This document shows positions 8,399 to 16,108 of a DNA stretch of 39,735 nt, piece after piece. Every line of letters starts with the position of its first letter. The first letter of the stretch is position 1. A program made the position numbers and the translations under genes. Below the pieces are notes generated by a model, which saw only the letters and a list, made by a program, of their open reading frames with translations, was not told the origin of the DNA and made no database searches. Source of the DNA: JBIOJB01 sp044450465 (GTDB lineage: Bacteria > Chloroflexota > Dormibacteria > Dormibacterales > Dormibacteraceae); NCBI GenBank assembly GCA_044450465.1, contig JBIOJB010000012.1, forward strand, positions 1 to 39,735, read 5' to 3'.

Positions 8399-9372
8399 GC
8401 CAGAATCCGCAGGAGGACTACTACAAGGGAATCAAGACGGTCCACTACGACCTGGTCAAGGAGCTGACGCTCGCCCTCGCGGGAGTGGGCATCGTCGGCC
8501 TGCTCCTCGCCGCCACCCTGACCTCGCCGGACGTCCCGCCCGTCACCATCGCAACCTGGGCTCAGAACGATCCGGTTGACTTCGTTACCACCGCGACGGG
8601 TGAGCTCGCGGGCACGACAACGAGCGCCGGGTACGGCAACCCTTACAACTCAGTCGGGTCCGGCCAGCAGTGGGGGCCGATACAGCCCCAGAACTGGTTC
8701 GGGACTCGAATCCCGATCGACTCCGCGAACACCTTCGTCATGCAGCCACTCCAGCACGCGGGTTCGAGTAACTCGGACCTGCCCGCGGCGCTCTCCGCAT
8801 GGTCGGGCGCCACCTCGGACCAGCAGGGCAAGTGGCTGACCGCTTACACGACGGCGCTCGGCACCGCTACGGTTTCGAACGGCTCGGTCAGCGTCGCGAC
8901 CGGCGACTACGGACCGCTGCCCGTCATGATGTCGAACCTTCTCGGCATCGCCCAGTCGGGTGGCCTGGACGGCCTGTTGATGATCAACGGCCGCTTCTAC
9001 CAGACCGACTACACCCAGGCCCTTCTGTTCATGGGTGATGGCTCATACCTGTCCAGTCAGGCCGGGTCCTGGAATCTGCAGGGCAGCCAGTGGGGCATGA
9101 TGAACGAGACCGGCCAGTACCCCGGCCAGACATGGCTCTGGCTCTACACGATGTGGTACCAGATCCCGCCGTTCACGAGCGCTACCGGCTTCCTCGGTAT
9201 CAACGCCTCGAACGCGGACCTTGGGGTCATCGTCCTGATGACCGTCCTTACGCTCATGCTCGCTCTCGTGCCGTTCATCCCGATCCTGCGCGACATCCCG
9301 CGCTGGATACCCATCCACCGCCTGATCTGGCGCCAGTACTACGCGCCCAAGAAGAAGGTGGCCACCGCTTAG
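8395..9372 (+). CDS. Subunit-IV-like cytochrome b partner with large external domain
   Basis: This 325-residue protein starts at the ATGA overlap with cytochrome b, so the two are translationally coupled. A short N-terminal cytosolic part and one helix (about 25-42) lead to roughly 230 extracytoplasmic residues rich in Gly, Ser, Thr and Tyr. A C-terminal helix follows (about 274-296), then a basic tail (IPIHRLIWRQYY). The C-terminal third resembles cytochrome b subunit IV, but the Qo-site PEWY signature is absent. The nearest match, MWYQ at 253-256, has no Pro-Glu. With only two clear helices it is not a standard subunit IV. Similar proteins are, from memory, found as hypothetical genes beside cytochrome b in Actinobacteria and Chloroflexi. 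Its role in quinol oxidation or in docking an electron acceptor is unknown. Confidence 0.7.
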   Translation: MSQNPQEDYYKGIKTVHYDLVKELTLALAGVGIVGLLLAATLTSPDVPPVTIATWAQNDPVDFVTTATGELAGTTTSAGYGNPYNSVGSGQQWGPIQPQNWFGTRIPIDSANTFVMQPLQHAGSSNSDLPAALSAWSGATSDQQGKWLTAYTTALGTATVSNGSVSVATGDYGPLPVMMSNLLGIAQSGGLDGLLMINGRFYQTDYTQALLFMGDGSYLSSQAGSWNLQGSQWGMMNETGQYPGQTWLWLYTMWYQIPPFTSATGFLGINASNADLGVIVLMTVLTLMLALVPFIPILRDIPRWIPIHRLIWRQYYAPKKKVATA

Positions 9373-9393
9373 ACAACTCCCCCTCTCATTTCG

Positions 9394-9430
9394 GCGCCAT
9401 CCAGCCCACCCTGGATGGCGCTTCGTTTTT
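9394..9430 (+). terminator. Rho-independent terminator after the cytochrome b cluster
   Basis: A perfect 11-bp stem (9394-9404 with 9411-9421) closes a 6-nt loop and is followed by TTCGTTTTT. It starts 21 bp after the stop of the subunit-IV-like gene and separates that operon from the helicase gene. It is the clearest intrinsic terminator in the window. Confidence 0.85.
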
Positions 9431-9486
9431 CAGCGAATCTCGCAAAACGGCGGCGGTGGGGGCGAGTCGCGTATGCTGGATTCCTC

Positions 9487-9504
9487 GGCCGGCGTTCGCC
9501 GGCC
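9487..9504 (+). promoter_or_regulatory. GC palindrome in the helicase leader
   Basis: Two 8-bp arms, GGCCGGCG and CGCCGGCC, are separated by TT within the ~160-bp stretch between the terminator and the helicase start. If the transcript begins upstream, this forms a strong hairpin in the 5' leader. Long structured leaders are common for cold-induced DEAD-box helicases, but no cold-shock box is recognised here. Confidence 0.3.
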
Positions 9505-9592
9505 CGCTCGCTCGGGTCCTCTCTCGCCGTCACGGTTACGGTGTCCTGATCGTCGCGCCAAATTCGAACGTGGAGAGGATCAGGAGCATTAC

Positions 9593-10978
9593 GTGTCTTT
9601 AGTACAAGACGCGGGCGGAAGCCCGCGCACATTCGCAGTCGCGAGCGAGAGCCCGCGCACATTCGCAGACGCAGGCGAGAGCCCGCATAAATCGGCAGGC
9701 GTGGGCGAGGGCCCGCGCACCATTGCGGAAGCGGGCGAGAGCCCGCGCACATTTGCCGAAACGGGCGTGGGCCCGCACATGCTTGCGGCACTGGCCGCAC
9801 TCGGCGTCACCGAACCAGTTCCGGTCCAGGCTGAAGCCATCCCGGCGCTTATGACCGGGCGCGACGTGGTGATCGAAGCGCCGACAGGTTCCGGCAAGAC
9901 GCTTGCCTATCTCCTCCCGATGATCGAGAAGATGAGGGGAAACGGTCCTGGCCCGCGTGCCCTGGTCGTCACCCCGACCCGGGAGCTCGCGCTCCAGGTG
10001 GAGAAGGTTCTTGTTTCGCTGCGCACCCAGCTTCGCTCGACCGTGCTTTACGGAGGAGTCGGCTACGCGACCCAGCGACTGGCACTCAAGCGAGGGGTCG
10101 ATGTCGTGGTCGGAACCCCTGGCCGGATACTCGACATGGTTGGTCAGGGCAAGCTGTCGCTGTCACGTGTCGAGTACCTCGTGCTGGACGAGGCTGACGA
10201 GATGCTGGACGCCGGCTTCGCACCGTCGGTCGAGCGCCTGCTCGGCCTGACCTACGAGCCGCAGACCGTGCTCGCATCGGCGACGATGCCGAGCTGGGTT
10301 GCCCGTCTGGCGGACAAGCACACCAAGGACGCCGTCCAGATCAGGTTGGCACAAGAAGAAGGTGGCGAGACCCTCGAGCACGGGCTCGTGCGGGTCGAGA
10401 GCGGACAGAAGCTGGACACCCTGAGCCGTCTGCTGCACAAGCACAATGGCTCGAGCATCGTCTTCGGCCGCACCCGCCACGGTGTGAAGAAGCTCAACCG
10501 CAACCTTCAGCGAATGGGCCACGACTCGGTCGAGCTGCAGGGCGACCTGTCACAGGCAGTCCGTGACCGGACCATGGCAGCCTTCCGCGACGGACGCAGC
10601 AAGGTGCTGGTGGCGACCAACGTGGCCGCGCGTGGAATCGACGTGGATCGGGTCGGACTGGTCGTCAACTTCGAGTTGCCCGACTCCGCTCAGTGGCTGA
10701 CACACAGGGTCGGCCGCACGGCGCGCATGGGCGAGGCCGGACGGGCGCTCACGTTCGTTACACCAGAGGACGAGCCGGGCTGGGTCAAGCTGAGCCGCAG
10801 CGGCGCGCCCAACATCCAGGAGATCGACATACGCATCCTGCTTGACGAGGGCAGCTGGCGCTACCGGGAGCACCGGCCGATGCAGGCCTATGCCCCGTCT
10901 GCCGGGAGGCAGTCGCCACGCATGGCACAGCGGCGTCCCCGACGCCGGACGTTCCGGAGCAGCTCCCCCACCCGATAA
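9593..10978 (+). CDS. DEAD-box ATP-dependent RNA helicase with N-terminal repeats
   Basis: GTG 9593, preceded by AGGAG with about 8 nt spacing, is the preferred start and gives 461 residues. The frame stays open 40 codons further up without a good start. All helicase motifs are visible: I (APTGSGKT, from residue 96), Ia (PTRELA), Ib (TPGRIL), II (DEAD), III (SAT), IV (IVFGRT), V (ATNVAARGIDV) and VI (HRVGRTARMG). Residues 7-66 are six tandem 10-residue copies of a GESPRTFADA-like unit running straight into the Q motif (VPVQAEAIP). The C terminus is a short basic tail (RRPRRRTFRSSS) typical of RNA-binding ends. It should unwind or remodel structured RNA, in ribosome assembly or mRNA decay. It is monocistronic, lying between a terminator and a convergent gene. 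Confidence 0.93.
   Translation: MSLVQDAGGSPRTFAVASESPRTFADAGESPHKSAGVGEGPRTIAEAGESPRTFAETGVGPHMLAALAALGVTEPVPVQAEAIPALMTGRDVVIEAPTGSGKTLAYLLPMIEKMRGNGPGPRALVVTPTRELALQVEKVLVSLRTQLRSTVLYGGVGYATQRLALKRGVDVVVGTPGRILDMVGQGKLSLSRVEYLVLDEADEMLDAGFAPSVERLLGLTYEPQTVLASATMPSWVARLADKHTKDAVQIRLAQEEGGETLEHGLVRVESGQKLDTLSRLLHKHNGSSIVFGRTRHGVKKLNRNLQRMGHDSVELQGDLSQAVRDRTMAAFRDGRSKVLVATNVAARGIDVDRVGLVVNFELPDSAQWLTHRVGRTARMGEAGRALTFVTPEDEPGWVKLSRSGAPNIQEIDIRILLDEGSWRYREHRPMQAYAPSAGRQSPRMAQRRPRRRTFRSSSPTR
9611..9790 (+). repeat. Six tandem 30-bp in-frame repeats in the helicase gene
   Basis: Copies start at 9611, 9641, 9671, 9701, 9731 and 9761, each exactly 30 bp, with a shared core of GAGCCCGCGCACATT type. 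Copies 2 and 5 are closest to the consensus; 3, 4 and 6 have diverged. Every unit encodes ten residues, keeping the reading frame. No spacers or palindromic ends are seen, so this is a coding minisatellite and not a CRISPR array. Confidence 0.92.
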
Positions 10979-10992
10979 CGACCCGACCGAGG

Positions 10993-11469
10993 CTAGGTCA
11001 GGCGCTTGAGCATCTGGATACTCGTGGGTTCGTAGCCGAGCTTCTCGTAGAGCGGGCGCGCCGCTCCGTTGTGCCCGAAGACGTGAAGCCGTATGCCCTC
11101 GAGGTTCAGGCCCCTGGCCTCTTCCTCCAGTCTGGTCATCGCCTGCTCGGCGTAGCCCCGACGGCGGAACGGCGGGTAGATCTCGATGTTGTAGACGAAG
11201 GCGTGAGGCTTCGGAGCCTGTTTCTCCTGCATCCACAGCATCCCGACCGGCTCCGGATCACCGGATCGCACGATGGACCACAAGTGTGCGCCTGCCGTGG
11301 AAAGGCCTTTGGGTAGCAGCCGCTCGTGCTCGGCGCGGCTGCGCTGAAGTGACTCCGCCTCGGACCAGTTGCCCGCGGCGACGTGCTCCTGGGCGTAGGA
11401 AACGATGGTGGCCTGCAGCCAGACGTCGAATCGCGCCTTCGTCAGCGGCACCAGCTCGATCTTTTCCAT
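10993..11469 (-). CDS. GNAT family N-acetyltransferase
   Basis: The 158-residue protein carries a single GNAT fold. The acetyl-CoA pyrophosphate loop RRRGYA follows strand β4 (VYNIEIYPPF), and the C-terminal NGAARPLYEKLGY is the usual α4-β6-β7 end. The N-terminal half (to about residue 60) has a charged helical segment rich in Glu and Arg. The substrate is unknown: it could be an amino acid, a small amine or a protein N terminus. It converges on the helicase gene with 14 bp between the two stops. Confidence 0.85.
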   Translation of the reverse strand: MEKIELVPLTKARFDVWLQATIVSYAQEHVAAGNWSEAESLQRSRAEHERLLPKGLSTAGAHLWSIVRSGDPEPVGMLWMQEKQAPKPHAFVYNIEIYPPFRRRGYAEQAMTRLEEEARGLNLEGIRLHVFGHNGAARPLYEKLGYEPTSIQMLKRLT

Positions 11470-11557
11470 CTCGGCGGTAGTCTATCCGGCCCCCAACAGG
11501 CCAAAGTCCTCGCCTAACCAAGTCACAAAACCAGGGCATCGGCCTAGGCTGCTTCGT

Positions 11558-12127
11558 ATGGGCGGCAGCCCACCGCAGTCATACGTTTCCCCGGACGGCA
11601 ACTACTACTGGGACGGCCAGAGGTGGGTGCCGATGCAGCAGCCGGCCCGACAGGAGGCGGCACCCGCCGAGCAGGAGATCTGGAGCCCCGTCGAAACGAC
11701 CGAAGCACCCGATCCCAACGCGCCAATCACTATCGGTTCGCGCTCTAAGGACGGCCAGTGGTGGTGGGACGGAAGGCAGTGGCTGCCCGTCAACGCGCCG
11801 ATCGTAGGCGCGCAAGCCCCGCCCTCGGCCCTGCCTGCTGCCTACCCGGCGACTGCTGTGGGCGTCGGGGCGGCCTCTCTCGCGGGCGGCTTCGTGTTCA
11901 GGCAGCAGCTTGGAGGCGCTGCCGGATGGTCGATCGCATTCGGTCTGGTGTCGATGGTCGTCCCGTTGTTCGTCAACCTTTACTTTCCGATCATGCCTCT
12001 AATCGGTTTCCTCAACGCATTCCGCGCCTTTAAGCGAGGACAGGTGATCGGCGCCAGCATCGGAGTCGTCCTGAATGCGCTCGGGGGACTGGTCACGCTG
12101 TTCGCGAGCGGCCTGATCGGCGGCTAG
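11558..12127 (+). CDS. Membrane protein with two short Trp-rich DUF2510-like repeats
   Basis: ATG 11558 gives 189 residues. The frame is open further upstream but overlaps the opposite gene. Two short cytosolic repeats, SPDGNYYWDGQRWVP and SKDGQWWWDGRQWLP, match the DUF2510 style (DGxxxxWDGxxW), a module common at the N termini of actinobacterial membrane proteins. A Pro/Ala-rich linker leads to a C-terminal membrane part with about three hydrophobic segments (FGLVSMVVPLFVN, IMPLIGFLNAF, VLNALGGLVTLFASG). Function is not known. The Trp-rich repeats may bind a partner protein or the cell envelope. Confidence 0.75.
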   Translation: MGGSPPQSYVSPDGNYYWDGQRWVPMQQPARQEAAPAEQEIWSPVETTEAPDPNAPITIGSRSKDGQWWWDGRQWLPVNAPIVGAQAPPSALPAAYPATAVGVGAASLAGGFVFRQQLGGAAGWSIAFGLVSMVVPLFVNLYFPIMPLIGFLNAFRAFKRGQVIGASIGVVLNALGGLVTLFASGLIGG

Positions 12128-12212
12128 GCCGAAGCCCCGTAACCCCGGCACGGCGCGACGCGCAGGGCTTATTCAGCCGTTGCGGCAGGCGAGCTAGGCT
12201 GCCGTCGTGGAG

Positions 12213-12304
12213 TGTCGCGTAGGTACCGAAGTAGCTGTAGCGAATCAGCCGAGGGTCTGTCGCATAGCAACCGAAGGCGTTTTGTCGCCTACGACCGAAC
12301 TTGC
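12213..12304. repeat. Four degenerate 22-25-bp direct repeats beside tRNA-Arg
   Basis: Units begin at 12213, 12236, 12258 and 12283 and share a core of TGTCGCNTANNNACCGAA. Unit 2 is the most diverged. They abut one another without separate spacers and end 10 bp from the 3' end of the tRNA-Arg gene. The whole 187-bp gap (12128-12314) has no convincing ORF. Function is unknown; an eroded repeat element or a protein-binding array are both possible. Confidence 0.55.
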
Positions 12305-12314
12305 ACAGGCCGTG

Positions 12315-12390
12315 TGGTGCCCCGCTGAGGATTCGAACCTCAGACCCTCTGTTTAGAAGACAGATGCTCTATCCACTGAGCTAGCGGGGC
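12315..12390 (-). tRNA. tRNA-Arg (anticodon UCU), CCA encoded
   Basis: The complement folds as a full cloverleaf. A 7-bp acceptor stem (GCCCCGC with GCGGGGC, 12384-12390 and 12319-12325), a D arm with GCTCAGTGGATAGAGC, the anticodon loop CTTCTAA on a TCTGT/ACAGA stem, and a T arm with GGTTCGAATCC are all present. The discriminator A is at 12318 and the 3' CCA is encoded in the DNA (12315-12317). It reads AGA and, by wobble, AGG, which are rare codons in this GC-rich genome. Confidence 0.95.
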
Positions 12391-12431
12391 AGGTGCACCA
12401 ACCGCGAGAATACCTGCGGGGAAGGCGAAGC

Positions 12432-13955
12432 ATGAGCGACAACCTGCAGAGGCTCAAGGAAATTCTGGCCGAGGTCACAGACCTCACTCGCGCGTCCGCC
12501 GTCCTCGAGTGGGACCAGGAAACCTTCATGCCGCGCGGGGGGATCGGGGCGCGCGCCGAGCAGCTCGCCGCCCTTCAGCGCTCCGCCCACGTTCAGTTCA
12601 CCTCTGATGAGGTGGGCAGGCTCCTGGAGCGCGCTGAGGGCGAGGTTGGCGGACTCCCCTACGACTCAGACGAGGCCAGCCTGGTTCGCGTGACTCGGCG
12701 CGACTACGAGGAGGCCCGCAGGATTTCGCCCGGCCTGGTCGCCGAGATGGCCCACGCGGGGTCGAGCGCCCGCCCCGCCTGGGAGCAGGCGCGCCACGAT
12801 TCCGACTTCAAGGTTTTCGCACCCTCACTCGAGAAGAACGTGGACCTCAACCGCCAGCTGGCCGACGCGCTCGGCTACGAGAAGCGTCCGTACGACGCCC
12901 TGATCAACCACACCGAAACCGGCATGACCACGGACCAGCTCGAAGCGATCTTCGGCGAGATCAAGGCGGCCGTCGTCCCCCTGATCGCCGACATAGCGCA
13001 GCACGTGGATGCGGTCGACGACCGTGTTCTGTATCGCGGGTTCGACACGGCCCTGCAGTTGCAGTACGCACTGGACGTGGCGTGGCGGCTCGGATACGAC
13101 CTGGAGGGCGGCCGTCAGGACCTCTCCACGCACCCGTTCTCGACGACCTTCGGTCCCGGTGACTCTCGGATCACGACGCGCGTGTCGCGGGATTTCTTCA
13201 ACGAGTGCCTGTTTGGCTCCATCCACGAAGCCGGTCACGCCATGTACACCCAGGGCATGGGCAAAGTGCTCGATCGCACGCCGGTCTGGGCCGCGGCGTC
13301 CCCCGGCTTCCACGAATCGCAGTCACGGCTCTGGGAGAACCTCGTGGGCCGCAGCCTGCCCTTCTGGAAGCACTTCTATCCAAGCCTCAAGTCGGTCTTC
13401 CCAGGTCCGCTGCAGGGCGTCGACGACGTCGCGTTCTACAAGGCCGTGAACCGATGCCACCCGTCACTCATCCGCGTCGAGTCGGACGAGGTCACCTACA
13501 ACATGCACATCATGGTCAGGTTCGAGCTTGAGAACGAGATGCTCGAAGGCAGGCTCAAGGTCAAGGACCTGCCTGAAGCCTGGAACGACCGGTTCAAGAC
13601 ATACCTGGGAATCGCGGTCCCCAATGATCGCGAGGGCGTGCTTCAGGACATCCACTGGTCGTACGTTGGCTTCGGAATCTTCCCCGGCTACACCATCGGC
13701 AACCTGATCGGCGCTCAGCTCATGGAGAAGATCAGGACCGAGTTTCCCGATCTCGACGCCCAGTTCGAGCGCGGCGAGTTCTCGACGCTGCTGGGCTGGC
13801 TGCAGACGAACATCCACCGCCAGGTCCGCAAGTTCACACCGAACGAGCTCCTGGAGCGTGCCACCGGCAAACCGATGATCGCCGGCCCCTGGATCGACTA
13901 CGTCCGGCGCAAGTTCGGCGCCCTCTACGGGCTTACGGCGGCCAAACTCGCCTAG
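12432..13955 (+). CDS. M32 family metallocarboxypeptidase (Taq carboxypeptidase type)
   Basis: ATG 12432 follows GGGGAAGGCGAAG and gives 507 residues, the usual M32 length. An in-frame extension to 12393 runs into the tRNA and is rejected. The zinc site is complete: His265-Glu-Ala-Gly-His269 and, 25 residues later, His294-Glu295-Ser-Gln-Ser, the third-ligand motif of the family. Other M32 features are the N-terminal helical cap and the YxxHIxxRFELE-like stretch near 355. It is cytoplasmic (no signal peptide) and removes C-terminal residues from peptides. It shares its stop region (CTAG) with the convergent nitrilase gene. Confidence 0.94.
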   Translation: MSDNLQRLKEILAEVTDLTRASAVLEWDQETFMPRGGIGARAEQLAALQRSAHVQFTSDEVGRLLERAEGEVGGLPYDSDEASLVRVTRRDYEEARRISPGLVAEMAHAGSSARPAWEQARHDSDFKVFAPSLEKNVDLNRQLADALGYEKRPYDALINHTETGMTTDQLEAIFGEIKAAVVPLIADIAQHVDAVDDRVLYRGFDTALQLQYALDVAWRLGYDLEGGRQDLSTHPFSTTFGPGDSRITTRVSRDFFNECLFGSIHEAGHAMYTQGMGKVLDRTPVWAAASPGFHESQSRLWENLVGRSLPFWKHFYPSLKSVFPGPLQGVDDVAFYKAVNRCHPSLIRVESDEVTYNMHIMVRFELENEMLEGRLKVKDLPEAWNDRFKTYLGIAVPNDREGVLQDIHWSYVGFGIFPGYTIGNLIGAQLMEKIRTEFPDLDAQFERGEFSTLLGWLQTNIHRQVRKFTPNELLERATGKPMIAGPWIDYVRRKFGALYGLTAAKLA

Positions 13956-14908
13956 GAGAACTCGACCGGCTCGAGCACTTGCCGGTTCACCTCGAGCTTG
14001 AAGATGTCCGGCCGGCCGTAGTGGCCCGCCACGTCGAGGGTGCGCTTGGCCGCAGAGGCTACGGCCGGGTCGCAGTCCGCGAACAGGATCCCGTGCTGCT
14101 CGTGGAGCGGCCCGGCGACGATCTTCCCGCGCGGATCGACGATGACCGAGTCGCCCGGGTTGTACCAATCGTCGAGGTCGGGAAAGAGCGTCGCGCGCTT
14201 AGGGAAATCCCTCGGGATGTCCTTGCCGCGCATGGCGCACCCATTACCCAGGACCCAGCACCGTCCCTCGGTGGCGATGTGGCGCATCGAAGAGATCCAC
14301 GTGCTGCCCTCGTCCCAGGTCGGCGCGACGTAGATCTCGCAGCCTTGGGCAAAAATCGCGAAGCGCGCCAGCGGCATGTAGTTCTCCCAGCAGATGAGCC
14401 CTCCGACGCGCCCCGACGGGGTGTCGACCACCCGCAGACCGCTGGCGTCTCCGGTCCCCCACACCATCCGCTCGGGATTGGTCGGCATCAGCTTTCGATG
14501 GCGGTTGAGCAGCGACCCGTCCTGTCCGATGAGGACGACGGTGTTGTACAGCGTGCCCCGGCTGAACTTGCCGTCGCGCTCGTGGATGCCCATCGACACG
14601 GTCATCTTCAACCGGCGCGCTGCCGCCAGAATCGGCTTGAGGTCGTTGGACCGCAGGTCGACGGCGTTCTCGATGAGCCGGCCATGGATCTCGCCGGTCA
14701 GCTCGTAGTCTTCGCCGGGCTTCAGCCGCCACAGCCACTCGGGGTAGCCGGGCAGCCACGCCTCTGGAAATGAAGCCAGCCTGGCGCCCCCCGCCGCCGC
14801 CTTCTCGAGAAGCTCCACGCCGAGCTCGATGGTCTTCTGGCGGTGAAGCGTCACCGGCGCGTGCTGGACGACGGCGACTCGATAGGGACCGGCGGTCTTT
14901 TTCGGCAT
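13952..14908 (-). CDS. Nitrilase (carbon-nitrogen hydrolase superfamily, branch 1)
   Basis: Starting at ATG 14908 gives 318 residues; a 28-residue in-frame extension has no family support. The Glu-Lys-Cys catalytic triad is visible as Glu49 (FPEAWLPGYP), Lys139 (HRKLMPTNPE) and Cys173 (LICWENYMPLAR). The CWENYMPLAR context is that of true nitrilases, which hydrolyse R-CN to the carboxylic acid and ammonia, rather than of amidases or carbamoylases. The substrate could be an aliphatic or aryl-aliphatic nitrile. The HMG-CoA lyase gene lies just upstream on the same strand, 25 bp away, so cotranscription is likely. The stop overlaps that of the convergent carboxypeptidase gene by 3 bp. Confidence 0.92.
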   Translation of the reverse strand: MPKKTAGPYRVAVVQHAPVTLHRQKTIELGVELLEKAAAGGARLASFPEAWLPGYPEWLWRLKPGEDYELTGEIHGRLIENAVDLRSNDLKPILAAARRLKMTVSMGIHERDGKFSRGTLYNTVVLIGQDGSLLNRHRKLMPTNPERMVWGTGDASGLRVVDTPSGRVGGLICWENYMPLARFAIFAQGCEIYVAPTWDEGSTWISSMRHIATEGRCWVLGNGCAMRGKDIPRDFPKRATLFPDLDDWYNPGDSVIVDPRGKIVAGPLHEQHGILFADCDPAVASAAKRTLDVAGHYGRPDIFKLEVNRQVLEPVEFS

Positions 14909-14933
14909 GCTCACATCTTGATTGGTCCGGCCG

Positions 14934-15830
14934 CTAGCGCCGGGCAGGAAACACACCCGCGCGGGCGACCATGCCTGGCAGCTCTTTGCCAAGCTGTCCG
15001 CCCAGCCACTTCGAGGCCGCGATCAACGCATCCAGGTCGATCCCCGAAGCGACGCCGAGGCCGTTGAGTAGATAGACGAGGTCCTCCGTCGCGATGTTGC
15101 CCGTCGCCTTTGGCGCGAACGGGCAACCTCCGGCGCCTCCAAGCGACGCGTCGAGTGAAGCCACGTTCTCCTCCAGCGCCGCGACCGCATTCGCGTAGCC
15201 CGTATTGCGCGTGTTGTGAAAGTGCGCTCCGACGCGAGCGCCCAGGGTGGTCGCTCCCCGCACGAGCTCTTTGACCTGCGACGGAACACCCACGCCGATC
15301 GTGTCGGCAAGACATACCTCGTCCGGCGGCACCGCCATCAGCCGCTCAACGATCCGCAAGACCGTGTCGGTCTGGACCGGGCCGCTGAACGGGCAGCCGA
15401 ACGAAACGCTGATCGTGACCGTGATGCGCATCCCCTCGGCGCGCGACCGGGTCACGAGCGCCAGCGCCGTCTCCACGCCCTGGTCGACCGTCGCGTTCTG
15501 GTTGCGCAGACCGAACTCGTCCGTGGCGGCGAGCGCGTAGTGAACCTCGTCCACGCCGGCCGCGATCGCCCGCTCGTAACCCTTCACGTTCAAGACCAGC
15601 CCTGCGTATCTGGTGCCGGGCCGGCGGTGCAGCGCGGCCATCACGTCCTCGGCGCCTGCCATCTGGGGCACCAGCTTGGGGTTGACGAAGCTCGCCGCTT
15701 CGATTCGCTTCAGGCCCGCCGACGCCAGGCGGTCGCACAGGTCCGCCCTCACGCCGGGCGTGAGCACCGTCGCCTCGTTCTGCAGCCCGTCACGAGGGCC
15801 GACGTCGCAGATCGTCAGGGTCACAGGCAT
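14934..15830 (-). CDS. Hydroxymethylglutaryl-CoA lyase
   Basis: The 298-residue TIM-barrel protein has the HMGL-like opening CDVGPRDGLQNE (Arg13, Asp14), the metal-binding HFHNT (His203, His205) and the signature GAGGCPFAPKATGN with catalytic Cys236 and Asn244. These residues together separate HMG-CoA lyases from isopropylmalate synthases. The reaction is HMG-CoA to acetoacetate plus acetyl-CoA, the last step of leucine breakdown. It lies upstream of the nitrilase on the same strand. The other leucine-pathway genes are not in this window. Cytoplasmic; no targeting signal. Confidence 0.93.
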   Translation of the reverse strand: MPVTLTICDVGPRDGLQNEATVLTPGVRADLCDRLASAGLKRIEAASFVNPKLVPQMAGAEDVMAALHRRPGTRYAGLVLNVKGYERAIAAGVDEVHYALAATDEFGLRNQNATVDQGVETALALVTRSRAEGMRITVTISVSFGCPFSGPVQTDTVLRIVERLMAVPPDEVCLADTIGVGVPSQVKELVRGATTLGARVGAHFHNTRNTGYANAVAALEENVASLDASLGGAGGCPFAPKATGNIATEDLVYLLNGLGVASGIDLDALIAASKWLGGQLGKELPGMVARAGVFPARR

Positions 15831-15844
15831 AAGGTAGAGCGGCC

Positions 15845-16108
15845 GTGCTGATCACCGTCCGGGTGCACCCGAGGTCATCCCGCGCCAAAGTCGTCCGAAG
15901 CGGCGATGTGCTCGAGGTGTGGGTTCACGCAGCCGCGATAGACGGCGCTGCGAACAAGGCGGTCCTCCAGGCGGTGGCGGCGGAACTCGGGGTGGCCGTC
16001 TCCAGCCTCCAGCTCCGCTCGGGTGCGCGCGGCCGTACCAAGGTCCTCGAGGTGCCGGCGAGCGGCGAGCTCAGGTCGCGATCAGGTCGGTCATCGCCTG
16101 AGCCTTAA
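15845..16108 (+). CDS. DUF167 (YggU-family) protein
   Basis: The 87-residue ORF starts at GTG 15845, 14 bp from the divergent HMG-CoA lyase start. It has the family pattern: an N-terminal VRVHPRSSRAKVV, a central VHAAAIDGAANKAVLQAVA (the conserved DGxANxA) and VSSLQLRSGARGRTKVLEV. The function of DUF167 is unknown; structures show a small α/β fold. The last ~13 residues (Arg/Ser-rich) overlap the 3' end of the convergent phosphoesterase gene and are probably not conserved. Confidence 0.85.
   Translation: MLITVRVHPRSSRAKVVRSGDVLEVWVHAAAIDGAANKAVLQAVAAELGVAVSSLQLRSGARGRTKVLEVPASGELRSRSGRSSPEP

Noticed and set aside
9473..9592. Extended N terminus of the DEAD-box helicase (40 codons)
   Set aside because: It has Arg/Pro-rich composition, no ribosome-binding site at its start and includes the leader palindrome; GTG 9593 has a good Shine-Dalgarno.
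9611..9790. Tandem repeats considered as a CRISPR array
   Set aside because: The units are contiguous 30-mers with no unique spacers and keep the helicase reading frame.
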